From JBBQWT01 sp038210375 (lineage in GTDB: Bacteria; Acidobacteriota; Terriglobia; Terriglobales; Acidobacteriaceae), in contig JBBQWT010000023.1 in the NCBI GenBank assembly GCA_038210375.1, positions 1-48,922 on the forward strand: a stretch of 48,922 nt of DNA, written 5' to 3'. Each line of letters begins with the position of its first letter. Within the stretch, counting starts at the first letter, position 1. This document shows, one piece after another, positions 41,330-48,922 of the stretch. Below the pieces are notes generated by a model. The model saw nothing but the letters and a program-made list of their open reading frames with translations. It was not told the DNA's origin and did not search any database. The position numbers and the translations under genes are program-made.

Positions 41330-44300
41330 ATGAACTGGTTAAGCCGGTGGCCGGTGATGAAGCAGCTGCGCAGCGGCGGCGACGGCACCGGCGTGGAAGC
41401 GATGTCGGAGCGCACACGCAACCTTCGCCCTAAGACGGAAGGCGCGCAGCAGGCGCGTTCGGTGTGTCCTTATTGCGCGGTGGGCTGCGGCCAGATCGCG
41501 TATCACAAGGCGGGCAAACTGGTGTCGATCGAAGGCGACCCTGCCTCGCCCATTTCGCGAGGGCATCTATGTCCTAAAGGGGCAGACAGTTTTGAGCTGA
41601 TCACGCATGCTGGCCGGGAAAAGAAAATCAAATACCGGCGGCCGCATAGCACCCAATGGGAGGACCTCGACCTCGAGACCGCCATGGACATGATCGCCGA
41701 CCGGGTGTGGCACAGCCGCGAAGAAAGCTTCCGCGAGCGCGACGCGAAAAATGGCGACGTGCTCATGCAGACCACCAACATCGGGCACCTGGGCGGAGCG
41801 ACGCTGGACAACGAAGAAAATTACCTGATCAAGAAACTTTTCTGCGCGGGGTTGGGCATGGTGTGTATCAGCAACCAGGCCCGCATATGACACAGCTCCA
41901 CGGTGCCCGGTCTGGGCACATCGTTCGGCCGGGGCGGCGCCACGACCGCGCAGCAGGACCTGGCCAACTCTGACGCCATCCTGATCATGGGCTCGTCGAT
42001 GGCGGAAAACCACCCCGTCGGCTTTCAATGGGTGATGAAGGCGAGGGAGCGCGGCGCCAAGGTCATCCACGTTGATCCTCGGTTCACGCGAACATCGGCG
42101 GCGGCGAACTACTGGCTACCACTGCGGGCGGGTTCCGACATCGTCTTCCTGGGCGCGCTGATCCACCACGTAGTGAAGGACGATCGAATTTTCCGCGAGT
42201 ATGTTGTGCCCTACACCAATGCATCCACCATTCTGCGGCCGGATTTTCGCGACACCGAAGACCTCGCCGGCCTGTTCTCAGGGTGGGACCCGGGCCAGGG
42301 GAAGTACGATCCCGAATCCTGGCTGTACCGGGGAAGTCCCAGCAAAGGCGAGAAAGGCGGCCACCAGGAAAGCAGCGGCGGACACGCCAAGGACCGCGGC
42401 GGAGAAGCGGCGCAGCTACAGTTTCACCAGAACGATCCCACGCTGCAAAATCCGCGCTGCGTTTACCAGGTGCTGAAAAAACATTTCGCGCGCTACACCC
42501 CGGAGATGGTGGAGCGCGTATGCGGGATTCCCGTGGCGCAATTTCTCGCCGTAGCCGAGACCTTCATCTCCGCCTCCGGTCCGGAAAAAACGGCGGCCAT
42601 CTGCTACGCGGTGGGCTGGACCCAGCATTCTACCGGCGTGCAGATCATTCGGTCGGCGGCCATCCTGCAATTGCTGCTGGGCAACATCGGGCGGCCGGGA
42701 GGCGGGATCATGGCGTTGCGCGGACATGCATCGATCCAGGGCTCGACCGATATTCCCACGTTGTATGACATTCTGCCCGGCTATCTGCCCATGCCTGATG
42801 CCGGGCTCAACACCACGCGCGAATATTTGAAGATGCACCGGTCCGAGACCGGCTGGTGGGCGAATCTCGACAAATATATTGTCAGCCTGCTGAAGGCGTA
42901 CTACGGCGAAGCGGCTACCGCGAACAATGATTACGGTTTCGGCTGGCTGCCGCGGGTCACCGGCGACCACTCCCACCTGGGCTACTGGCTCGACATGGCC
43001 GACGGAAAAATGGAAGGCCTGTTTGTGATGGGGCAGAACCCCGCGGTTGGCGCTCCCAACTCGCGGCTGGAACGCAAGGCGCTGGCCAAACTGAAATGGC
43101 TGGTGGTGCGTGACATGGTGGAAACCGAAACCGCGTCGTTCTGGAGCGACTCGCCGGAGGTCAAGCGCGGAGAGCTGCGTCCTGAAGACATCGCTACCGA
43201 AGTATTCATGATGCCGGCGGCGGGCCATGTGGAAAAGGCCGGCACCTTCACCAACACCCAGCGGCTGCTGCAGTTTCACGAAAAGGCCATTGAGCCGCCG
43301 GGCGACGCGCGCAGTGAGAGCTGGTTCATGGTTCACCTGGGCCGCCGTCTCAAAGCCAAGGCCGCCGCGCAGCCTTCGCCGAAGAACTCCGCGCTCAACG
43401 CCCTGACGTGGGATTACCCGACCGAAGGTGACCTCGCTGAGCCGCGGGTGCTCGATGTGGTCAGAGAAATTAATGGGACGACGACGGCCGACGGCAGACC
43501 GGTCTCCGGTTTTGCTGACTTGAAGGCCGACGGATCGACCGCATGCGGATGCTGGATCTATTCCGGCGTCTATCCCGCCGAGGGCAGAAACCGGGCCAGC
43601 GAACGCCAGCCCCAGGGCGAGTACGGCCACGGATGGGGTTTCGCGTGGCCCGCCGACCGGCGCATCCTCTATAACCGCGCATCGGCGAAGCCCGACGGCG
43701 CCCCGTGGAGCGAGCGCAAGAAACTGGTGTGGTGGGACGAGGCCACGCAGCAGTGGACGGGCAACGATACTCCGGATTTCACCAAGGGAAAGGCGCCGGG
43801 ATACAAGCCGCAAGCCAATGCCGGCGGCGACGACGCCATTGCCGGCGACCAGCCGTTCATCATGCATCCTGACGGAGTGGGATGGATCTGGGTGGCCAGC
43901 GGGTTGAAAGATGGTCCGCTGCCCACCCATTACGAGCCCCTGGAATCGCCGTTCACCAACGCGCTTTATCCCTGGCAGGGGACCAATCCAGCGGCGGAGA
44001 AAAAAGAGCGCGCCGGCAATGCCTACGCGCGCGAGCATGGCGACCCGCGGTTTCCCCATGTGCTTACTACGTACCGGTTGACCGAACATCACACCGCCGG
44101 GGGCATGTCCCGCCAGTTGCCACATCTTGCCGAGCTTCAGCCGGAGCTGTTTTGCGAGGTCTCCCCGCAACTGGGCTCGAGCGCCGGCCTGACCCACGGG
44201 GAGTGGGCCACCATCGTTACGCCGCGAGGCGCCATTGAAGCGCGAGTCATGGTGACGTCGCGCATGCAGGACCTCGAAATCCTGGGGACGACAATGCACC

Positions 44301-44527
44301 ACGTCGGCCTGCCCTACCACTTCGGATATAAAGGATTGGTTCGCGGCGACGTAGTGAACGACCTGCTGGCGATTTCCGAGGAGCCCAACGTGCGCATTAT
44401 GGAATCGAAGGCGCTGGTCTGCAACGTCGTACCCGGCCGGGTGGCGTCGCGGGCGGTGGCCCAGCTCGATGCCGCGGCCCAGGCCGGTTCGCAGGCTGCC
44501 GCGGAAATGGATGAGGCGCGCTCATGA
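41330..44527 (+). CDS. Formate dehydrogenase catalytic subunit, selenoprotein (UGA = Sec)
   Basis: Molybdopterin formate dehydrogenase of the FdnG/FdoG type, 1065 aa including selenocysteine. An in-frame TGA at 41888-41890 (residue 187) lies exactly where FdnG has Sec, in NQAR-Ile-U-HSSTVPGLG, and the frame continues to 44527 with full family similarity. Without recoding the gene looks like two ORFs. The [4Fe-4S] motif is C46-x2-C49-x3-C53 and a fourth Cys in GHLCPKG. Later blocks include MAENHPVGFQW, the DPRFTRTSA strand and the C-terminal domain LGSSAGLTHGEWATI. There is no Tat motif; the start MNWLSRWPV agrees with my recollection of this family. An acidic/Gly-rich insert lies at about residues 335-365. 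It overlaps the next gene by ATGA. Confidence 0.92.
41891..41919 (+). promoter_or_regulatory. Bacterial SECIS element for Sec insertion at 41888
   Basis: Twelve nt after the UGA, GTGCCC (41903-41908) and GGGCAC (41914-41919) pair perfectly around the loop GGTCT. A 5-nt GGUCU loop on a short stem at this distance matches the E. coli fdhF/fdnG SECIS apical hairpin that SelB binds. It lies in the coding region. Confidence 0.88.
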
Positions 44528-45318
44528 CCACCACCGGATTTCTGACCGATTCCACGCTCTGCATCGGCTGCAAGGCCTGCGAAGTCGCGTGCAAAGAATG
44601 GAACCAGATTCCGGGCGATGGATATGCGTGGAGCGGCATGTCGTACGACAACACCCGCGCCTTGGGGGCCACGACCTGGCGGCACGTCCAATTTGTCGAG
44701 GGCAAATTCACCAGTAGATTTGGCGGCAGCGCCCCGGGACAGCCCCCGGCGTGGGAGTTCTCGTCAGATGTGTGCAAGCATTGCGAGAACGCCGGATGCC
44801 TGGAAGCGTGCCCCACCGGTGCGATCGTCCGCACCGAGTTTGGCGGGGTGTTCGTGCAACCCGACGTGTGCAATGGCTGTTCCTATTGCGTAGTGAGTTG
44901 TCCTTTTGGGGTGGTGGAGAAAGACCTCGAAGACGGCCGGGCATTCAAATGCACGTTCTGCTACGACCGGCAGAAAGCGGGCATGGAGACGGCCTGCGCC
45001 AAGGCGTGTCCTACCGAATCGATCCAGTTTGGCAAGCTGGATGATCTGCGAGACCGTGCGCAAGTCCGGGTGCTGGAACTGGAGGCGCGCGGAATCGATG
45101 ACGCCCGCATCTATGATCCGGTTGATTCCAGCGTGGGCGGGATTCATGCATTTTTCCTGGTGCGCGGCGATCCGCGCATTTATAACCTGCCGCCCAATCC
45201 CGAGGTCCCCACAATTTATCTGAAGCCCGGCTGGAAGTCGGCCGCCCTGGGAGCGGGGCTGCTATTGTTGGGAACCATGGCCGCGTTCTTCAGCGGCGGG
45301 CAACCTCGCAGTGAATAG
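44524..45318 (+). CDS. Formate dehydrogenase iron-sulfur subunit
   Basis: 264 aa of the FdnH/HybA type. Four [4Fe-4S] sites are formed by four Cys groups: CIGCKACEVAC (about 15-25), CKHCENAGCLEACPTGA (about 83-99), CNGCSYCVVSCPFG (about 117-130) and CTFC with CAKACPTES (about 146-170). It passes electrons from the formate site to the membrane subunit. A C-terminal hydrophobic helix (about 237-255) is a membrane anchor, as in FdnH. Its ATG overlaps the stop of the catalytic subunit gene (ATGA, 44524-44527), so translation is coupled. Confidence 0.94.
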   Translation: MTTTGFLTDSTLCIGCKACEVACKEWNQIPGDGYAWSGMSYDNTRALGATTWRHVQFVEGKFTSRFGGSAPGQPPAWEFSSDVCKHCENAGCLEACPTGAIVRTEFGGVFVQPDVCNGCSYCVVSCPFGVVEKDLEDGRAFKCTFCYDRQKAGMETACAKACPTESIQFGKLDDLRDRAQVRVLELEARGIDDARIYDPVDSSVGGIHAFFLVRGDPRIYNLPPNPEVPTIYLKPGWKSAALGAGLLLLGTMAAFFSGGQPRSE

Positions 45319-45359
45319 GAATTCGCAGACCTGCCTCAGCGCATGAAGACGCCCAGCCG

Positions 45360-46415
45360 ATGAAAACCGACGACGAAAAAATACCGCGGCTCCCCGACGC
45401 CGCCAGCGAAGAACGATTGCTGGCGTTGCGCGAAGAGGCGGCGCGCAGCGGTGCGGTCGCGGGCCCGGGAATCTGGCCGGCGGGAGCGCCGTTTCCCCAG
45501 GCCGCAATCGGTACCGGCGCCGGCCCCGATTACTACGGGCTTCCCGTCTTGAAGAAACCGCAATGGACCTGGGAAGTTCCGGTTTATTTCTTTGTCGGAG
45601 GCGCCGCGGGCGCGGCGGCGGTGATCGCCGCGGTCGCCGGATGGGCAGGGGCGGAAAAATCACTGGTCCGGGATGCGCGAAAGATTGCCGCCGCCGGCGC
45701 GATGTTGTCTCCACCGTTGTTAATTGCCGACCTGGGGCGGCCATCTCGCTTTTACAACATGCTGCGGGTGTTCAAGCCGCAGAGCGTGATGTCAATGGGC
45801 GCGTGGACTCTTTCGTTCTTCGGTCCATCCAGCGTGGCCACTTTGGTGTTCGAGCTGCGCCACGATTTGTTGCCCAGATTTCTGCGGCGGGCGCTGCCGG
45901 CGGTGACGGGCTCGGTGGCGGCGGCAACCGGCACCGTGATGGCAACCTATACCGGGGTGCTGGTAGGAGCGACGGTGGTGCCGGCGTGGAACCAGAATGT
46001 AAGGATTCTGCCGATCCATTTTGCGGCTTCCGGCCTGGGCTCGGCGGTGGGAATGCTGGAACTGATGGGCCACGATGACAACCGGCCGCTGCTGGCGCTG
46101 GGTATATCGGCGGCGCTGGTGGAATGTGCAATCGGCGCTTCCATCGAGCGCAGCGCCCATCCCGCGGATGAGCCTTTGAAACATGGCGGCAGTGGCTGGG
46201 TAGTGCGGATGGGCGGAATTCTGTCAGGGCCGATCGCGTTCCTGTTGCGGGCGGGCTCCTCAGTTGCGGGCAAGAAGACCGGCCGGCGCCTGCGCCGGGC
46301 GGCCGCTATTTGCAGTGTGGCAGGGTCGTTGCTTAGCCGGGCCGGATGGGTGGCCGCGGGGAACGCGTCTGCGCAGGACAACCGAATTCCGCTGGCGTTG
46401 CCGGCAAAACGGTAA
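45360..46415 (+). CDS. NrfD/PsrC-type membrane subunit of formate dehydrogenase
   Basis: 351 aa. After a polar N-terminal part of about 75 residues come eight or so hydrophobic segments (about 75-340), with the family start WEVPVYFFVGGAAGAA (about 70-85) and the DLGRPSRFYNMLRVFKPQSVMSMG block (about 125-148), the quinone-site region in PsrC/NrfD proteins. It carries no heme, unlike the cytochrome b subunit FdnI. It would pass formate electrons to menaquinone or ubiquinone. It is 41 bp after the iron-sulfur subunit gene and completes a three-gene operon. Confidence 0.92.
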   Translation: MKTDDEKIPRLPDAASEERLLALREEAARSGAVAGPGIWPAGAPFPQAAIGTGAGPDYYGLPVLKKPQWTWEVPVYFFVGGAAGAAAVIAAVAGWAGAEKSLVRDARKIAAAGAMLSPPLLIADLGRPSRFYNMLRVFKPQSVMSMGAWTLSFFGPSSVATLVFELRHDLLPRFLRRALPAVTGSVAAATGTVMATYTGVLVGATVVPAWNQNVRILPIHFAASGLGSAVGMLELMGHDDNRPLLALGISAALVECAIGASIERSAHPADEPLKHGGSGWVVRMGGILSGPIAFLLRAGSSVAGKKTGRRLRRAAAICSVAGSLLSRAGWVAAGNASAQDNRIPLALPAKR

Positions 46416-46629
46416 CTCAGATGGCGTCAAAAACTGCCCTGAACCACTATGCACTTGTTATCGCTTCCACTCTCGACGGGAGGTCGCGCTACGGGGCTCC
46501 AATGCCCGGAAACATTGGATAAACTTCGCAGGCTGGGGAAGGGAATGCCATGTCAACTTCATTTGGCATTTCGAGCTGGTGATTATTGCAGGCTCGAGGG
46601 CTTTTTCTCTGGTTGTACGCCGCGTCTTT
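46416..46629. other. Convergent spacer after the formate dehydrogenase operon
   Basis: No gene is seen. A 7-bp inverted repeat AATGCCA/TGGCATT at 46544-46570 with a 13-nt loop is the only hairpin, and it has no T tract, so no confident terminator is present for either side. Confidence 0.45.
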
Positions 46630-47451
46630 CTAAGATTTGCGCCCGTAGTTCTCAAACCATATATTTTCAAGCAGTTCGCGCCTGACGAATATCACGTCTC
46701 TTTCAAAAGCATAGTTTGACAAAGCACGACCAAAATCCTGAAAGATCACCGGGTACAAGCCACATTCTCTAAGCATCGCGCAGCATGGCGAGAAGGATGG
46801 CTCCTTGTTTGCCCATTCCTCGGCAAAAGAACACTCAAGCATAACCATGTCAGCCATTTTCAGAGTTTTCATTCCCCCACGAATTACCTCGATTTCGAGG
46901 CCCTGCACGTCGATTTTGACAAAGACTTTACTTGCCGTCCTGGGAAAGTCGAAACTATCCAAAGTTCGACAGGGAGTCTCTTCGGTTTTGGGAGTTTTTG
47001 TCAAAAAATGGCGATTGGCTTCCTCAGTGAAAGTCGCGATCGAACTCAGGGAGCTCTCTTCTTCAACGTTAATTTGAGCTACCCCATCGAAGTCCGAAAT
47101 AGCACAATGGTGAGTCTGCACGCGATCATCATTAACGAACCTGCGGGTGAGTCCGTCGAAAGTTGATTGAACTGGTTCGAAGAGGACTGCCCGGCCTTTT
47201 CGGTATATCGAGAGAAAATCGGCAGTGAACTTTCCCACGTTAGCCCCTAAATCCAGAAGAAGGACGTCATCTGAAGGTTGGAGAAAACGGACAAAGTGGA
47301 TCCAGTCCTCGGCGTTGCTTGGATTCTTCAAGATTTTGCGGTAGTAATCTTTTTCTAACCGGATGCCATCGCGTCTCAGGAGTGAGAGTTCATATAAAAG
47401 AAAGAGCCGCGTTTCCACAGCGTGGGCGTAGTGATGGAGTGTTCTCAGCAT
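46630..47451 (-). CDS. FkbM-family methyltransferase
   Basis: 273 aa, Rossmann-type class I SAM methyltransferase. Motif I is LLLDLGANVGKFTADF (Asp67-Leu-Gly-Ala-Asn-Val-Gly), the acidic end of strand two is FEP in VLFEPVQ (about 95-100), and the FkbM signature VKIDVQGLEIEVIRGG lies at about 175-190. FkbM proteins methylate hydroxyl groups of sugars or lipids, often in polysaccharide loci. The neighbouring flippase gene points to the same use here. No signal peptide; cytoplasmic. The substrate cannot be named. Confidence 0.9.
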   Translation of the reverse strand: MLRTLHHYAHAVETRLFLLYELSLLRRDGIRLEKDYYRKILKNPSNAEDWIHFVRFLQPSDDVLLLDLGANVGKFTADFLSIYRKGRAVLFEPVQSTFDGLTRRFVNDDRVQTHHCAISDFDGVAQINVEEESSLSSIATFTEEANRHFLTKTPKTEETPCRTLDSFDFPRTASKVFVKIDVQGLEIEVIRGGMKTLKMADMVMLECSFAEEWANKEPSFSPCCAMLRECGLYPVIFQDFGRALSNYAFERDVIFVRRELLENIWFENYGRKS

Positions 47452-47547
47452 ATTTGTTTAGACTTTCTCGGCTCGCGGGGAAGGGAAGTATGGTTTTGAT
47501 TCCGGATCAGCAGGGTCAATCTTATCAAAGTACGCCCAGGGGGCGGC

Positions 47548-48922
47548 TCAACTGGAGTTCCCAAGAACTTCAGGTGTTCTTGCTCTTAGCATCGCGGAAA
47601 TTTTTTTGCTCAGAAACTCCCGCAACTGGCCCAGATGGAAAAGAGCGTAGCAGGCCGAGAACAGCACAATCATTGCACCCGCCGCAGCGGCGGTAAGCTC
47701 AATCTGGGGCCACTTGGCTCCCCGCTGTGCCAGCCATGCACACAGCGGAATTCCTAAAAAAGCGATCGCAAAAAAGCGATAAACGGGGTAAGGCGTGACG
47801 CTCGCATCGTGATGGAAGAGCCGGCGATTCAAACGATAGATAAGGAAAACCTGCGATATTTCGGCCACCATCCACGCCGAGAGTAAACCGTTCACTCCAA
47901 AAATAATTATTAGAGGATAGGCGGCCAAACACATGAGCAGGTAACTGCAGAAGCTGATCCAGGCCAGTTCGCGATGTTCATTGGTGCAGTATTGGAAGAA
48001 GTATTTATGGTCCTTTATGCTCATGACCGCTGAAGTCAGCGCCATCAAAGCATAACTGGACGCCCTAAACAAGCCGGGCTTGTGCAGCCACACCATCAGC
48101 AATACGGGCGACAACGTCAGCACTCCCAGGTTGCAGACGATCGCCACCGTAAAAATCAATTTTTCCGACATGTGGTAGATGCGCAGGAGGGTGGGCCACT
48201 CTCTCCCGCCGTACGACCTTGTGATCTCCGGCCCCATCGAACTCCCCAAAGCCGTGGTCATTTGCCGGACCATGCTGAAGATGGTGCGCATAAAAGCGAA
48301 CACCGCGACCGACGAGCCGCCGAGGAGCCGCTGTAGAAATAGCACGGGGAGCTGGTAAATCAGCACGTTTTGCAGAAAGATCAAACCGAACATACCGCTT
48401 GGCTTGAGCGACGCCTGGGCGGTTGGCCAGTGCCACTGTCTAAAAGAAAGTCTCAGCTCCGGCGCAATGCAGAAAAAGTCAATGGTACAGGCAAAAAAAG
48501 CGGCCACGCTCACCATCAGGATCGCTCCTGCAAGAACCGAGAAAGGTTGATGCTTCAGCAAAAGCGCGGCCAGCACCAGGGTGTTGACCAGCGCTTGCGC
48601 GTTGCGCCAGTTGCTTCCTCGGGCCAGCCGCCCTACCACCATGAACATCGAGATCACGTATTCGAGGGCGATGCCCACCAGCGCCGAAGATCCAAAAAAA
48701 AAGACGGTTGTCGCCGCCTCCCTGACGGGCATGTGCAACCGGAGAATACGCGAAACCGGCAGCGCGAACACCCCCGAAAGCAGCATGGCAGCCACGCCCA
48801 AGATGGCGAACAGCAGTACCAGGCTGCTGGATTGCAGGCGATAGTAATCCTCCATCTCGCCGCGATGGTAGAGCATGGTCATCTCGTTGCTGGCGTAGGT
48901 GGTGATCCCGAAGTTGAGGGTG
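47548..48922 (-). CDS. Polysaccharide flippase (Wzx/MATE-like), cut by window end
   Basis: The frame runs off the right edge: residues upstream of the first ATG (48882) read LNFGITTYASNEM, the family pattern of oligosaccharide flippases, so the gene starts beyond 48922. At least 457 residues with about 11 hydrophobic helices are visible. It would flip lipid-linked oligosaccharide repeat units to the periplasmic face. It is transcribed towards the FkbM gene with a 96-bp gap and starts what is probably an exopolysaccharide or O-antigen cluster continuing to the right. Confidence 0.85.
   Translation of the reverse strand, partial: TLNFGITTYASNEMTMLYHRGEMEDYYRLQSSSLVLLFAILGVAAMLLSGVFALPVSRILRLHMPVREAATTVFFFGSSALVGIALEYVISMFMVVGRLARGSNWRNAQALVNTLVLAALLLKHQPFSVLAGAILMVSVAAFFACTIDFFCIAPELRLSFRQWHWPTAQASLKPSGMFGLIFLQNVLIYQLPVLFLQRLLGGSSVAVFAFMRTIFSMVRQMTTALGSSMGPEITRSYGGREWPTLLRIYHMSEKLIFTVAIVCNLGVLTLSPVLLMVWLHKPGLFRASSYALMALTSAVMSIKDHKYFFQYCTNEHRELAWISFCSYLLMCLAAYPLIIIFGVNGLLSAWMVAEISQVFLIYRLNRRLFHHDASVTPYPVYRFFAIAFLGIPLCAWLAQRGAKWPQIELTAAAAGAMIVLFSACYALFHLGQLREFLSKKISAMLRARTPEVLGNSS

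Noticed and set aside
42416..44320. 634-codon open frame antisense to the formate dehydrogenase gene
   Set aside because: It mirrors a high-GC coding gene, has no family similarity and no ribosome binding site; a codon-bias shadow.
41330..44527. Formate dehydrogenase as a broken gene (two ORFs split by a stop)
   Set aside because: The stop is UGA at the known selenocysteine position, the frame is unchanged and a SECIS-like hairpin follows, so recoding explains it better than decay.

Overview
The window reads as a chromosomal segment of a GC-rich, aerobic or facultative heterotroph, most likely an Acidobacteriota (Koribacter/Terriglobales-like). The basis is gene content and style: bacillithiol ligase bshC outside the Firmicutes, a secreted VWFA-domain protein, a TPR-NfeD-slipin-SPOR block, a long TolC-type outer-membrane protein, the order uppS-cdsA-dxr-rseP-ispG, and intergenic repeats ending in GGATGACAA. 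This placement is inference from sequence reading; no database was searched.

Layout. 1-3420: a gene-poor left edge, bshC, and a secreted protein of unknown function with a strong terminator. 3585-5932: a complete IS1595-family transposon with terminal inverted repeats and an 8-bp target duplication. It carries five genes: a 36-aa lysine-rich micro-ORF, a class II leucine-type tRNA with a UGC anticodon, a winged-helix-like protein, a Com-like zinc ribbon protein and an intact transposase. 6027-11637: SPOR, slipin, NfeD and TPR proteins, an unknown protein and a dodecin. 11800-18322: GH3 glycosidase, OmpA-like protein, orphan DppC-type permease, DCC oxidoreductase and CAP-domain protein. 18329-24232: isoprenoid and envelope genes (ispG, rseP, dxr, cdsA, uppS), preceded by an XRE regulator. 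25172-26728: convergent HD-domain and VWFA genes.

26760-38332 is a largely minus-strand catabolic block: histidine ammonia-lyase, thioesterase, M23 peptidase, enoyl-CoA hydratase, HMG-CoA lyase, an MccB-like carboxyltransferase, then L,D-transpeptidase, Tat-type MsrB, and a two-subunit B12 acyl-CoA mutase with a DNA glycosylase gene between its subunits. Branched-chain amino-acid carbon is the common theme. The mutase active-site pair (Phe119/Gln237) fits isobutyryl-CoA mutase better than methylmalonyl-CoA mutase.

38725-40953 encodes a TolC-like protein. 41330-46415 is a three-subunit membrane formate dehydrogenase whose catalytic subunit is a selenoprotein: an in-frame TGA at 41888 is followed by a SECIS-like hairpin with a GGUCU loop. 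46630-48922 holds an FkbM methyltransferase and a polysaccharide flippase cut by the window edge.

Two intergenic repeat families recur at 2200, 3486, 5934, 31609, 34111, 34221, 38426 and 38521. The strongest candidate for something undescribed is the transposon-borne tRNA, whose body predicts leucine charging while its anticodon reads alanine codons.
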